Shown piece after piece: positions 50,715-59,083 of a stretch of DNA of 64,000 bases (the stretch's first letter is position 1; each line of letters starts with the position of its first letter). This stretch comes from CAVQMC01 sp963713505 (GTDB lineage Bacteria; Bacteroidota; Ignavibacteria; Ignavibacteriales; Ignavibacteriaceae): NCBI GenBank assembly GCA_963713505.1, contig CAVQMC010000011.1, positions 124,001 to 188,000 on the forward strand, written 5' to 3'. The notes beneath the pieces are model-generated. The model was not told the origin of the DNA. It ran no database searches and was given only the letters and a program-made list of their open reading frames with translations. Position numbers and translations under genes: made by a program.

Positions 50715-51665
50715 ATGCAGCAAATAATAAATTTCTTCAAAAATCTTTTTGTTTCAGGCTCATCAGAAGCTTACGATATAAATACTCTTTTTTTGAGATA
50801 TATGATTTTAGCAGGATTTATTGTTTTATTAGTTGCAAGTTTGGTTATTTTTGGGGCATTTAAATACAGGGCAAAAATAAAGTCTAACGAGCCTAACCAG
50901 GTTTTCGGAAATAAAAAACTTGAACTTACATGGACAATTTTTCCCTTACTTGCTGTTACATTTTTTTTCTTCCTCACTATAAAAACAATGAGCGAAATTA
51001 ATAAACCTTTTATAAGCAAGAATAAACCGGATATAATTATTGTTGCTCACCAATGGTGGTGGGATATGAGATATCCTAAATATAATGTAGAAACCGCTAA
51101 TGAACTTCATATTCCGGTCAATAAAAAATTATTAGCAAGAATTGAATCTGCGGATGTAATACATGATTGGTGGGTTCCTGAACTGGGAAGAAAGATTGAT
51201 GCTGTGCCGGGAAGAATTAATTATACATGGATTGATGCAGATACAGTTGGTGATTATGAAGGAACCTGCAGCGAATACTGCGGAATGCAGCATGCATGGA
51301 TGCGAATAAAAGTTATTGCAGAATCTCAAACTGATTTTGATAAATGGATAAAACACCAGCAGCAAATTCCTGGTTTGCCAAAAGATAGTGTTGCGTTAGA
51401 AGGAGCTAAATTATTTCAATCTAAAACTTGCGCAAGTTGTCATTCTATTTCCGGTACTCCTGCAAGTGCATCTATTGGTCCAAACTTAACTCACTTTGCT
51501 TCGAGGCAAACTATACTTAGCGGAATGCTTCCAAACAATGATAAAAATTTAAAACACTGGCTAACAGATCCTCAAAAAGTTAAAGAAGGTGCGCGTATGC
51601 CGGATTTTCTTTTAAGCAAAAATGAAGTTAATGAACTGGCAGCTTATCTGGAAGGATTAAAATGA
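50715..51665 (+). CDS. coxB: Cytochrome c oxidase subunit II with fused cytochrome c (caa3 type)
   Basis: 316 residues. Accepts electrons for the oxidase. Two membrane helices (about residues 24-50 and 66-90), then HQWWWDMRYP, the CuA site built from the His in VIHDWWVP and CSEYCGMQHAWM (about 185-196), and a C-terminal class I cytochrome c domain with CASCH (about 239) and the Met ligand near GARMPDF. The fused haem domain marks a caa3-type oxidase. The stop overlaps the coxA start by four bases, so translation is coupled. Confidence 0.95.
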   Translation: MQQIINFFKNLFVSGSSEAYDINTLFLRYMILAGFIVLLVASLVIFGAFKYRAKIKSNEPNQVFGNKKLELTWTIFPLLAVTFFFFLTIKTMSEINKPFISKNKPDIIIVAHQWWWDMRYPKYNVETANELHIPVNKKLLARIESADVIHDWWVPELGRKIDAVPGRINYTWIDADTVGDYEGTCSEYCGMQHAWMRIKVIAESQTDFDKWIKHQQQIPGLPKDSVALEGAKLFQSKTCASCHSISGTPASASIGPNLTHFASRQTILSGMLPNNDKNLKHWLTDPQKVKEGARMPDFLLSKNEVNELAAYLEGLK

Positions 51666-53320
51666 GTTATGGAATAGAAATACCGGAACAAATAGAGTCC
51701 TTACCAAAGTTAAGATCCGCAAACGGATTTTTACAATGGATTTCTTCAGTTGATCATAAAATGATCGGAATAATGTATCTGTGGACTTCATTAATTTTTC
51801 TAATGATAGGCTTTGGTGAAGCAATGCTGATGAGAATCCAGCTTGCACAACCCGGAAATACGGTTTTATCTCCTGAGGCATATAATCAAATTTTTACAAT
51901 GCATGGGACAACAATGATATTTTTAGTTCTTACTCCCATGTTAATTGGATTTGCAACTTATTTGCTTCCTTTAATGATCGGTGCAAATGAAATGGCATAT
52001 CCAAGATTAAATGCATTTAGTTTTTGGATTTTCTTTTTCGGAGGTTTACTCCTTTATTTTAGTTTTTTCGCAGGCGGAGCTCCGAATGTAGGCTGGTTTA
52101 GCTATGCACCTTTAAGCGAAAAATTTTACAGCATAACTTCCGGTGTGGATTACTGGGCTCTCAGTATTTTATTAATGGGGATTGGTACAATAGGCGCTGC
52201 ATTAAATTTTGTAGTAACAACTTTAACAATGAGAGCTCCGGGTTTAGCTTTAACTAAACTCCCATTATTTGTTTGGATGGTTTTTGTAAATGCGTTTTTA
52301 ATTCTGGCTGCGTTTCCTGTTCTCAATGCCGGTTTAGTTATGATATTAATAGATAGGATCTTAAATGCTCACTTTTTCTTAACAACATCAGGCGGATCAG
52401 CTGTTATTTGGCAGCATATTTTTTGGACATTCGGACACCCTGAAGTTTACATATTAGCTTTGCCGGCTTTTGGTATAGCTTCGGAAGTCATACCGGTATT
52501 TTCAAGAAAACCAATATTTGGATACGAATTTGTCGCTGCATCCACGGTAGCAATTGCGTTATTGTCTTTTGGTGTGTGGGCTCATCATATGTTTGCAGTT
52601 GGATTAGGAACAACTTTCGATGCTTTTTTTGCCGCTACAAGTATGCTGATTGCTGTACCAACCGGCGTCAAGATTTTTAATTGGATAGCTACTATGTGGG
52701 GCGGTTCAATTCAATTTAAAACAGCCATGCTTTTTGCAGCGGCTTTTTTAATTGAGTTTACTATCGGCGGTTTAAGCGGAGTTGGATTTGCAATTGTTCC
52801 GATAGATTGGAGATTAACAGATACATACTTTGTTGTTGCTCATATTCATTATGTATTTATTGGCGCTTCGTTAATTTGCGGATTTGCGGGGGCTTATTAT
52901 TGGTTTCCGAAAATGACCGGTAAAATGCTCTCAGAGAAAATAGGGAAGTGGCATTTCTGGTTATTCATTATAGGATTTAACTGTACATTTTTTGTTTTCC
53001 ATTTTCTCGGATTACTTGGAATGCCGAGAAGGGTATTTACTTATCCCGATCTTCCTTATTTAGGGTCATTAAATATGTTTTCAACTATTAGTGCAGTTGT
53101 TCTGGGAATATCTTTCTTTGTATTTATATGGAATATTATATACAGTTTAAAATACGGCGAGGATGCAGGCGATAATCCATGGAATGCCTGGACACTGGAA
53201 TGGCTAACGACTTCACCGCCGCGAATAAAAAGTTTTGAATCCGTTCCGCTTGTAAAAAGCAGACGGCCGTTGTGGGATTTAAATCATCCTGATGATCCCG
53301 ACTGGAAAAGGAAAAAGTGA
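51662..53320 (+). CDS. coxA: Cytochrome c oxidase subunit I
   Basis: 552 residues, 12 helices. Haem-copper core that reduces oxygen and pumps protons. Low-spin haem His in MHGTTMIF (about 80); CuB/cross-linked His-Tyr and the gating Glu in GHPEVYI (about 258), HH pair in WAHHMF, K-channel Lys in PTGVKIFNW, and haem a3 and low-spin ligands in VVAHIHYVF (about 393). This makes it an A1-type enzyme. The D-channel entry Asp of the GAPDMAFPRLN motif is Glu here (GANEMAYPRLN), the Asn being kept. Proton pumping is likely but this change is worth noting. Confidence 0.96.
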   Translation: MSYGIEIPEQIESLPKLRSANGFLQWISSVDHKMIGIMYLWTSLIFLMIGFGEAMLMRIQLAQPGNTVLSPEAYNQIFTMHGTTMIFLVLTPMLIGFATYLLPLMIGANEMAYPRLNAFSFWIFFFGGLLLYFSFFAGGAPNVGWFSYAPLSEKFYSITSGVDYWALSILLMGIGTIGAALNFVVTTLTMRAPGLALTKLPLFVWMVFVNAFLILAAFPVLNAGLVMILIDRILNAHFFLTTSGGSAVIWQHIFWTFGHPEVYILALPAFGIASEVIPVFSRKPIFGYEFVAASTVAIALLSFGVWAHHMFAVGLGTTFDAFFAATSMLIAVPTGVKIFNWIATMWGGSIQFKTAMLFAAAFLIEFTIGGLSGVGFAIVPIDWRLTDTYFVVAHIHYVFIGASLICGFAGAYYWFPKMTGKMLSEKIGKWHFWLFIIGFNCTFFVFHFLGLLGMPRRVFTYPDLPYLGSLNMFSTISAVVLGISFFVFIWNIIYSLKYGEDAGDNPWNAWTLEWLTTSPPRIKSFESVPLVKSRRPLWDLNHPDDPDWKRKK

Positions 53321-53329
53321 GAATAAATT

Positions 53330-53881
53330 ATGAATAAAAATAAACTTATGATGTTAATATTTGTCGGTTCGGAAGCATTCTTCTTTCTTGCATTAATAAT
53401 ATCATATGTTTATTACAGTCATCCCGGAGGAGATCTATCTTCAACTGCTAAATATTTAGATTTTAAGAAAACATTAATATTCACAATATTTCTGTTATCA
53501 AGCAGTATAACAATCTGGGTTGCAGGTTCAAGCTTAAAGAAAGGGAAAAGGAAATCTTTAATTGCCTGGCTTATATCAACTATAATTTTAGGTATTGTAT
53601 TTTTATTTGGTCAAGGTAGTGAATATGAAAGGTTAATCAATTCAAATGTTACGGTTAGTCAAAATGTTTTTGGTTCATCATTTTTTACTCTTACCGGATT
53701 TCATGGAATACATGTTTTAATCGGATTAATAGTCTTAACGGTTATGACGATAATGTTATTAAGTAGAAAGTTTGAATCGATCGAAGAAACAGCATTTGAG
53801 TCAGCATCAATTTATTGGCATTTCGTTGATGCCGTTTGGATAGTTGTATTTAGTGTTGTTTACATTGGAGCAATAATATGA
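53330..53881 (+). CDS. coxC: Cytochrome c oxidase subunit III
   Basis: 183 residues, five helices, the short form lacking the first two helices of mitochondrial subunit III, as is common in caa3 operons. Family features: FVGSEAFFFLALIISYVYY, GFHGIHVLIGLIVL and IYWHFVDAVWIVVFSVVYI. It stabilises subunit I during turnover. The stop overlaps the ctaG start (ATGA). Confidence 0.92.
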   Translation: MNKNKLMMLIFVGSEAFFFLALIISYVYYSHPGGDLSSTAKYLDFKKTLIFTIFLLSSSITIWVAGSSLKKGKRKSLIAWLISTIILGIVFLFGQGSEYERLINSNVTVSQNVFGSSFFTLTGFHGIHVLIGLIVLTVMTIMLLSRKFESIEETAFESASIYWHFVDAVWIVVFSVVYIGAII

Positions 53882-54695
53882 ATTCTTCACAGCTATTATT
53901 AGGGTTCTGGCATTGGAATATTTTCGCATTAATAATAACTATTTTATTAATATCATTTCATTTGGTAACAAATAAGTACAGACTTACAAAGAAGAGTATC
54001 AACTTTTTTGCCGGTGTAATAATTTTTGTGATTTCAACTTTTTCTTCACTTGATTATCTTGGCCGCAGCTACTTGTTCAGTGCGCATATGATTGAACATA
54101 TTATAATACTTTTAGTCGTGCCGCCATTGCTTATTAACAGGGACAAATAAAGAATTTCTCGAGAAAGTTTTCAGTAAAAGTAAGTTTAATAAATTCGGCA
54201 GTTTTATTTTTAATCCTCTTATAGCCTGGTTTCTCGGTGTCGGTTCAATGTGGTTCTGGCATATTCCTTATCTATTTGAATTAATGCAGCGTTATCCATT
54301 CGTCCATTTTTTGCAGATGATTTCGCTATTGATTTTAGGAATTATTTTTATTTGGCCGGTTTTTACTCCAATCAAATTAAGGAAGTTTCAACCTTTACAA
54401 AGCGCGTTATATTTATTTTCTGCTTGTGTTGGATGTACTGTTCTTGGAATTTTTATAACGTTTGCTCCGGTCGGAATGTATAGTGTTTACTATACAGGGA
54501 ATGATCCGGCCATATCTAAATGTTATTATAAATAACTGGGGAATTACTCCCGAAGTTGACCAGGAAATGGCGGGATTAATAATGTGGGTTCCGGCTTGCA
54601 TAGTTTATTTAACAAATATATTAATATCTTTAGCAAAGTGGTATAAAGCACCGGAAGTAGAAAACCCGGATAAAATTGTATTCCATAAAGGCTGA
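53878..54695 (+). CDS. ctaG: Cytochrome caa3 oxidase assembly factor CtaG, two frameshifts
   Basis: Membrane protein that helps place copper in subunit I. Helices and motifs across three frames: FWHWNIFALIITILLISFHL, SAHMIEHIIILLVVPPLL, MWFWHIPYLFELM, FLQMISLLILGIIFIWPV and MAGLIMWVPACIVYL. His in AHMIEH and WFWHIP are the conserved ones. Breaks are both +1: near 54134 (restoring LLTGTNKEFLEK) and near 54521 (extra A in CTAAATG, restoring ISNVIINNWGI). Repaired length about 272 residues, normal for Bacillus-type CtaG. Its place within the cox operon supports the assignment. Confidence 0.85.
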
Positions 54696-54724
54696 TTAAA
54701 ACTTTATAAAGGAGACAATGCAAA

Positions 54725-54940
54725 TTGGATGAAAATAAATTAAAAGAACTTTCCGATACATATCCATTAAGTCCTTCAGTACCGGAAAAATTACCTAAAG
54801 CAACCTTCTGGCCTATATTTTTAGCTTTTAGTGTTATCTTTTTCTTTTGGGGATTTATTACATCTTTTATTATAACTCTAGTCGGGTTATCATTAATAGG
54901 AATTTCAATATTTGGCTGGATAATGGAATTAAAAAAATGA
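54725..54940 (+). CDS. Small oxidase-associated membrane protein (subunit IV-like)
   Basis: 71 residues from TTG 54725, with AAGGAG upstream. A Pro-rich cytoplasmic start (YPLSPSVPEKLPKATFWP) precedes two helices (IFLAFSVIFFFWGFI and FIITLVGLSLIGISIFGWI). Small two-helix proteins of this kind are common in cox operons and are often labelled cytochrome c oxidase subunit IV. The stop overlaps the Rieske start by three bases. The role as oxidase subunit is inferred from position. Confidence 0.65.
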   Translation: MDENKLKELSDTYPLSPSVPEKLPKATFWPIFLAFSVIFFFWGFITSFIITLVGLSLIGISIFGWIMELKK

Positions 54941-55446
54941 ATGGATCAGAATTATTAAATGAAAAAACTAACAGGAGAAAATTTCTAGTTAGAATTTTAT
55001 TACTATTTAATGCATTTGTGGGAATTGTTATCGCATTTCCTGTTATAGGTGCATTGCTGGCTCCTTTATTTAGAAAAACACCTGAAACCTGGAGAAAAGT
55101 AGGAAGTGTAGATAGTTTTGAAGTCGGTAAAACTGTCTTGGTAAAATTCAGGGATGCTTCGCCGCTTCCTTGGTCGGGAATAACTGCTCAAACAGCCTCT
55201 TGGTTAAGAAGAGAATCTAAAGATCAATTTATAGCGTTTTCAGTTAATTGTGCACACTTAGGCTGTCCGGTAAGATGGATTGCCGATGCTGATATATTTC
55301 TTTGTCCGTGTCATGGAGGTGTTTATAATAAGGATGGAAGTTACGCTGCCGGACCGCCGCCGCATGGTTTAGCAAAGTATCCTGTCCGGGTAAGAAATAA
55401 TCAAGTTGAAATTTTATCTAGTCCAATTCCGATAACAAATATTTAA
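54937..55446 (+). CDS. Rieske iron-sulfur protein of a cytochrome bc complex
   Basis: 169 residues from ATG 54937. Takes one electron from quinol and passes it to cytochrome c. A twin-arginine-like start (NRRKFLVRI) runs into the single anchor helix (about residues 20-40). The [2Fe-2S] site has both boxes: CAHLGC and CPCHGG, followed by the Pro loop GPPPHGLAKYPV. A longer frame beginning inside the preceding gene is not used because it lacks a start signal. Nine bases separate it from the cytochrome b gene. Confidence 0.93.
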   Translation: MNGSELLNEKTNRRKFLVRILLLFNAFVGIVIAFPVIGALLAPLFRKTPETWRKVGSVDSFEVGKTVLVKFRDASPLPWSGITAQTASWLRRESKDQFIAFSVNCAHLGCPVRWIADADIFLCPCHGGVYNKDGSYAAGPPPHGLAKYPVRVRNNQVEILSSPIPITNI

Positions 55447-55455
55447 GCATTTTAT

Positions 55456-56877
55456 TTGAAAAGACTAAAACAAATATGGCTTTGGTTTGATGACAGAACA
55501 AAACTTTCAAGTTTTGTAAAACCATTAGCAAAACACTTAGTACCACCGGATTCCAAATGGTCATATGTATTTGGAAGTGCTACTTTATTTACTTTCATTC
55601 TTCAAGTTATAACAGGAGTTGCTCTTGCGCTTATGTATCAGCCCACTTCCGCGAGTGCATATAAATCTCTTCAATACATTACTAATGAAGCTCCTTTAGG
55701 AAATATACTTAGAGGGATTCATTATTTCGGTGCCTCTGCAATGATTCTTCTTATCGGAATTCATATGATAAGAGTTTATCTGCTTGCTGCATATAAATAT
55801 CCGAGAGAAATGGGCTGGATTTCTGGGGTTGTATTATTAGGACTTACTTTGGGCATGGGATTTACTGGGCAGCTTTTAAGATGGGACAGTAACGGAGTTT
55901 GGTCTGCAATAGTTGGTGCAGAACAAGCCGGCAGAATTCCAATTATCGGAACCTGGGTTGCGAGATTTTTAATTGCGGGGGAAACATTAGGCGGTGCAAC
56001 CCTAAGCAGATTTTTTGCATTTCATGTGTTTTTAATTCCTGCACTTTTATTTGGAATAATCGGGCTTCATATATTTTTGGTTATTAAAAACGGAATTTCA
56101 GAACCTCCAAAATCCGGAAGGCCGGTTGAACCGAAAAAATATAAAAGCTGGTATGAAAACATGCTTAAAGAAAAGGGTGTTCCTTTCTGGCCTAATGCAG
56201 CCTGGCGCGATATTGCATTCGGATTAATTGTAGTAATGTTTATTCTTCTGCTTGCAATTTTTGTAGGTCCGCCGCATATAGGTACGCCGCCTGATCCTGC
56301 AAATATTAACTCCAATCCAAGACCGGACTGGTATTTCTTATGGATATTTGCATTGTTCGCTTTGATGCCAAGAGAAATTGAATCTTATGCAATCGCATTC
56401 GGTCCGATAATAATCGGGATTATTTTAATTTTTATGCCGATTATTTTTAATAAAGGTGAACGAAGTCCGTTTAGAAGACCATGGGCTTTTATTATAGTTA
56501 TTTTTATTGTATCTATGATTGGAACCTTATGGCATGAAGGTGTTTTATCACCATGGTCGCCGGACTTTAATGCAAAACCATTAACAGAAAAAGTTGTTGG
56601 TAATGTTGGGCCTGATGCAAGATTCGGTGCGGATTTGATGTATAAGAAAGCTTGTTTGTATTGCCATTCAATTTCAGGGGACGGCGGGCACCGAGGTCCT
56701 GATTTGACAAAAGTAGGAAACAGGCTGACTAAAGAAGAACTGAAAATACGAATTGTAAACGGTGGTGGTAATATGCCGGCTTTCGGAGGAAATTTATCTT
56801 CAAAAGAATTAAATTCATTAGTTGCTTTTCTCAGCACAAGGAGAGATTCTATTTTATCCTCAGACACTTCAAATTAA
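55456..56877 (+). CDS. Cytochrome b fused to a C-terminal cytochrome c domain
   Basis: 473 residues, TTG start. Quinol-oxidising core of the bc complex. The N-terminal b6-like half has haem-ligand His pairs in GIHYFGASAMILLIGIHMIRVY and FFAFHVFLIPALLFGIIGLH; the subunit IV-like half includes the quinol-site motif PDWYFLW (PEWY variant). After the last helix (about residue 370) comes a cytochrome c domain with CLYCH (about 400) and GNMPAF as Met ligand. So b6, subunit IV and cytochrome c are one chain, replacing a separate c1. Electrons could go straight to the caa3 haem domain. Confidence 0.94.
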   Translation: MKRLKQIWLWFDDRTKLSSFVKPLAKHLVPPDSKWSYVFGSATLFTFILQVITGVALALMYQPTSASAYKSLQYITNEAPLGNILRGIHYFGASAMILLIGIHMIRVYLLAAYKYPREMGWISGVVLLGLTLGMGFTGQLLRWDSNGVWSAIVGAEQAGRIPIIGTWVARFLIAGETLGGATLSRFFAFHVFLIPALLFGIIGLHIFLVIKNGISEPPKSGRPVEPKKYKSWYENMLKEKGVPFWPNAAWRDIAFGLIVVMFILLLAIFVGPPHIGTPPDPANINSNPRPDWYFLWIFALFALMPREIESYAIAFGPIIIGIILIFMPIIFNKGERSPFRRPWAFIIVIFIVSMIGTLWHEGVLSPWSPDFNAKPLTEKVVGNVGPDARFGADLMYKKACLYCHSISGDGGHRGPDLTKVGNRLTKEELKIRIVNGGGNMPAFGGNLSSKELNSLVAFLSTRRDSILSSDTSN

Positions 56878-57098
56878 CAAATACTAATGATTGTTTGATA
56901 AACAAATCAATCCTGAATAAGTTAAATTAACCCAACCACACATTTCATTATCCGCAATTATTTGTGATCAATGATAATCGGTGATCAACATGACATAACT
57001 TTTTCATATTTAAATATAAAATTAAATAGTAAAAAAAAATTTTTACGAATATTTAAGGGAGAAGGAAACCATGGTCACATAAAAAGAAAGGTGATAAG

Positions 57099-58433
57099 AT
57101 GTTATCTAAATTACTGGGCAGGATAAATAATTTTTATCTTGTATTATCATTAATTATATCTGTTAGTAGTGTATCTTTGGCTATTCCAAGCTTTGCACGT
57201 CAAACAAATCTGCCATGCAGTTCGTGTCATTATGTTTATCCTGAATTAACACCATTCGGAAGATTATTTAAATTGAATGGTTATACAATGACCGGGATTG
57301 CTACTATTCAATCGAAAAATCAAGAAGAAACTAATCTAAAATTGTTAAATGTTTTACCGCTGTCTGCTATGATTCAAACTTCTTACAGTAAAGTTTCTAA
57401 AGATGTACCCGGACAGCAGAATGATGTAGTTGAATTTCCGCAGCAAATGAGTGTATTTGTAGCCGGTGAAATTTCACCCAATTTCGGATCATTTATTCAA
57501 ATTACTTATGATGACCAAAGCGGAAGTTTTGCTTTGGATAATACAGATTTAAGGTATGCTAACCATACTTTATTGGGAGGAAGTGATTTATTGTATGGTG
57601 TTACATTGAACAATGGGCCAACTGTTCAAGATGTTTGGAACAGTACTTCGGCCTGGGGATTCCCTTTTGTTTCATCGGCTGTTGCACCTACACCTACAGC
57701 AGGCACATTAATCGATGGTGCTTTAGCCGGTAATGTTGCCGGATTAGGTGCATATGCGTTATATAATAATTTTATTTATGGTGAAGTCAGTGTATACAGA
57801 TCAACTCCTCAAGGCGGACCGTTTCCTGCAGATCAAAATTCTGAAAATACTATTAAAGGTGTTTCACCTTATTGGAGATTAGCCTTACAAAAAAATTGGG
57901 GAACACAATATGCAGAATTAGGAACATACGGGATGTCTTCTCATATATTCCCAACCGGAATTAGCGGACCGACGGATGATTTTACCGATATTGCTGTGGA
58001 TGCTCAATATGAAAATATGTTAGGCAGCGGATCAATTGTTGCTCATTCAACTTATATTCATGAAAAACAGAATTTAAATCTGAGTGGTGAGGTTAATAAT
58101 AATGTTGTATCAAATAAATTAAACACTTTTAAAATTGACTGCGGTTATAATTTTAAAACTGGATACGCATTTACTCTTGGACTATTTTCAACTTGGGGAG
58201 ACAAAAATTTGAATCTATATTCTCCTTCTCCGGTCGACGGTAGTCAAAATGGAGATCCGCAAAGTAACGGATTAATAGCTCAAGTTAGTTATTTACCTTG
58301 GCTTAATACGCAGTTTACATTACAATATGTAGCATATAATAAATTTAACGGCGGTAGTTCAAATTATGATGGTTATGGAAGAAATGCTTCCAACAATAAT
58401 ACATTATACTTAGTAGCATGGGTAGTTTTTTAA
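57099..58433 (+). CDS. Outer-membrane beta-barrel protein with an N-terminal haem motif
   Basis: 444 residues. Signal peptide to about residue 31 (SLAIPSFA). Just after cleavage comes LPCSSCHYVYPELTPFGRLFKLNGYTM, one CxxCH motif (about residue 40) in a short cytochrome-like segment. The remainder has alternating strand pattern typical of a barrel (FGSFIQITYDDQSGSF, YAELGTYGMSSHIF, TQFTLQYVAYNKF) and ends LYLVAWVVF with terminal Phe. Proteins of this type place a haem at the inner mouth of an outer-membrane pore; electron or ligand transfer across the outer membrane is possible but unproven. It lies between the bc genes and a cytochrome c gene. Confidence 0.75.
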   Translation: MLSKLLGRINNFYLVLSLIISVSSVSLAIPSFARQTNLPCSSCHYVYPELTPFGRLFKLNGYTMTGIATIQSKNQEETNLKLLNVLPLSAMIQTSYSKVSKDVPGQQNDVVEFPQQMSVFVAGEISPNFGSFIQITYDDQSGSFALDNTDLRYANHTLLGGSDLLYGVTLNNGPTVQDVWNSTSAWGFPFVSSAVAPTPTAGTLIDGALAGNVAGLGAYALYNNFIYGEVSVYRSTPQGGPFPADQNSENTIKGVSPYWRLALQKNWGTQYAELGTYGMSSHIFPTGISGPTDDFTDIAVDAQYENMLGSGSIVAHSTYIHEKQNLNLSGEVNNNVVSNKLNTFKIDCGYNFKTGYAFTLGLFSTWGDKNLNLYSPSPVDGSQNGDPQSNGLIAQVSYLPWLNTQFTLQYVAYNKFNGGSSNYDGYGRNASNNNTLYLVAWVVF

Positions 58434-58471
58434 ACTATTCGAAATTTAATTAAAATTACTAGGATTCTAAA

Positions 58472-58939
58472 ATGAAAAAAATAATTTTTTATTTAGGTGT
58501 TGTTACAACAGCATTAATTTTGTTGAGTACTGTAAATGACGGTCACAATTTTATTTCAAAAACATACGCAAAGAATTTAAATAATTTGATGGATTCAACT
58601 TCAGTTGATAATGGAATTGGTCCGATTAAACATGTAAAATTAGGACCGATAAATAAAGAAATGGCTGAAGATGGTCAAAATCTTTTTAACAGTAAATGTA
58701 TTGCATGTCATCAATTGGATAATAGATTGGTTGGACCTCCTTTAAGAAATATAACAAAACAATATTCTCCTGTTTTTATTATGAACTATTTACTTAATAC
58801 TACAAAAATGCAGCAGGAAAGTCCAAAAATACAAGAGTTAATTAAAGAGTATAACGGAGTAATAATGCCTAATCAAAACCTAACTAAAAAAGAAACTCGG
58901 GAATTACTGGAATATTTAAGATCGGTTGCTAGTAAGTGA
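58472..58939 (+). CDS. Monohaem periplasmic cytochrome c
   Basis: 155 residues. An N-terminal hydrophobic segment (IIFYLGVVTTALILLSTV) serves as signal or anchor. The class I domain has CIACH (about residue 76), the typical VGPPLRNIT turn, and NGVIMPNQNLTKKE with the Met ligand; it closes with the usual C-terminal helix RELLEYLRSVA. It follows the haem-barrel gene by 38 bases, so the two are probably co-transcribed and may exchange electrons. Could also feed the caa3 oxidase. Confidence 0.85.
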   Translation: MKKIIFYLGVVTTALILLSTVNDGHNFISKTYAKNLNNLMDSTSVDNGIGPIKHVKLGPINKEMAEDGQNLFNSKCIACHQLDNRLVGPPLRNITKQYSPVFIMNYLLNTTKMQQESPKIQELIKEYNGVIMPNQNLTKKETRELLEYLRSVASK

Positions 58940-59083
58940 TTTGAAAAATGATCAAGATTATGTGATTATTAATAAATCGGATTTTATTTTCATTGTCTTT
59001 TTATCATTCTGTGATAATTTCATGATATTTGAATTGTATAATTATTATGTAATAAAAAGATAATTGTTGATAATAATTAGGTA

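Noticed and set aside
57061..57098. Short ATG-containing sequence before the barrel gene as a separate small gene
   Set aside because: The ATG at 57071 meets a stop after three codons, so it is only leader sequence.
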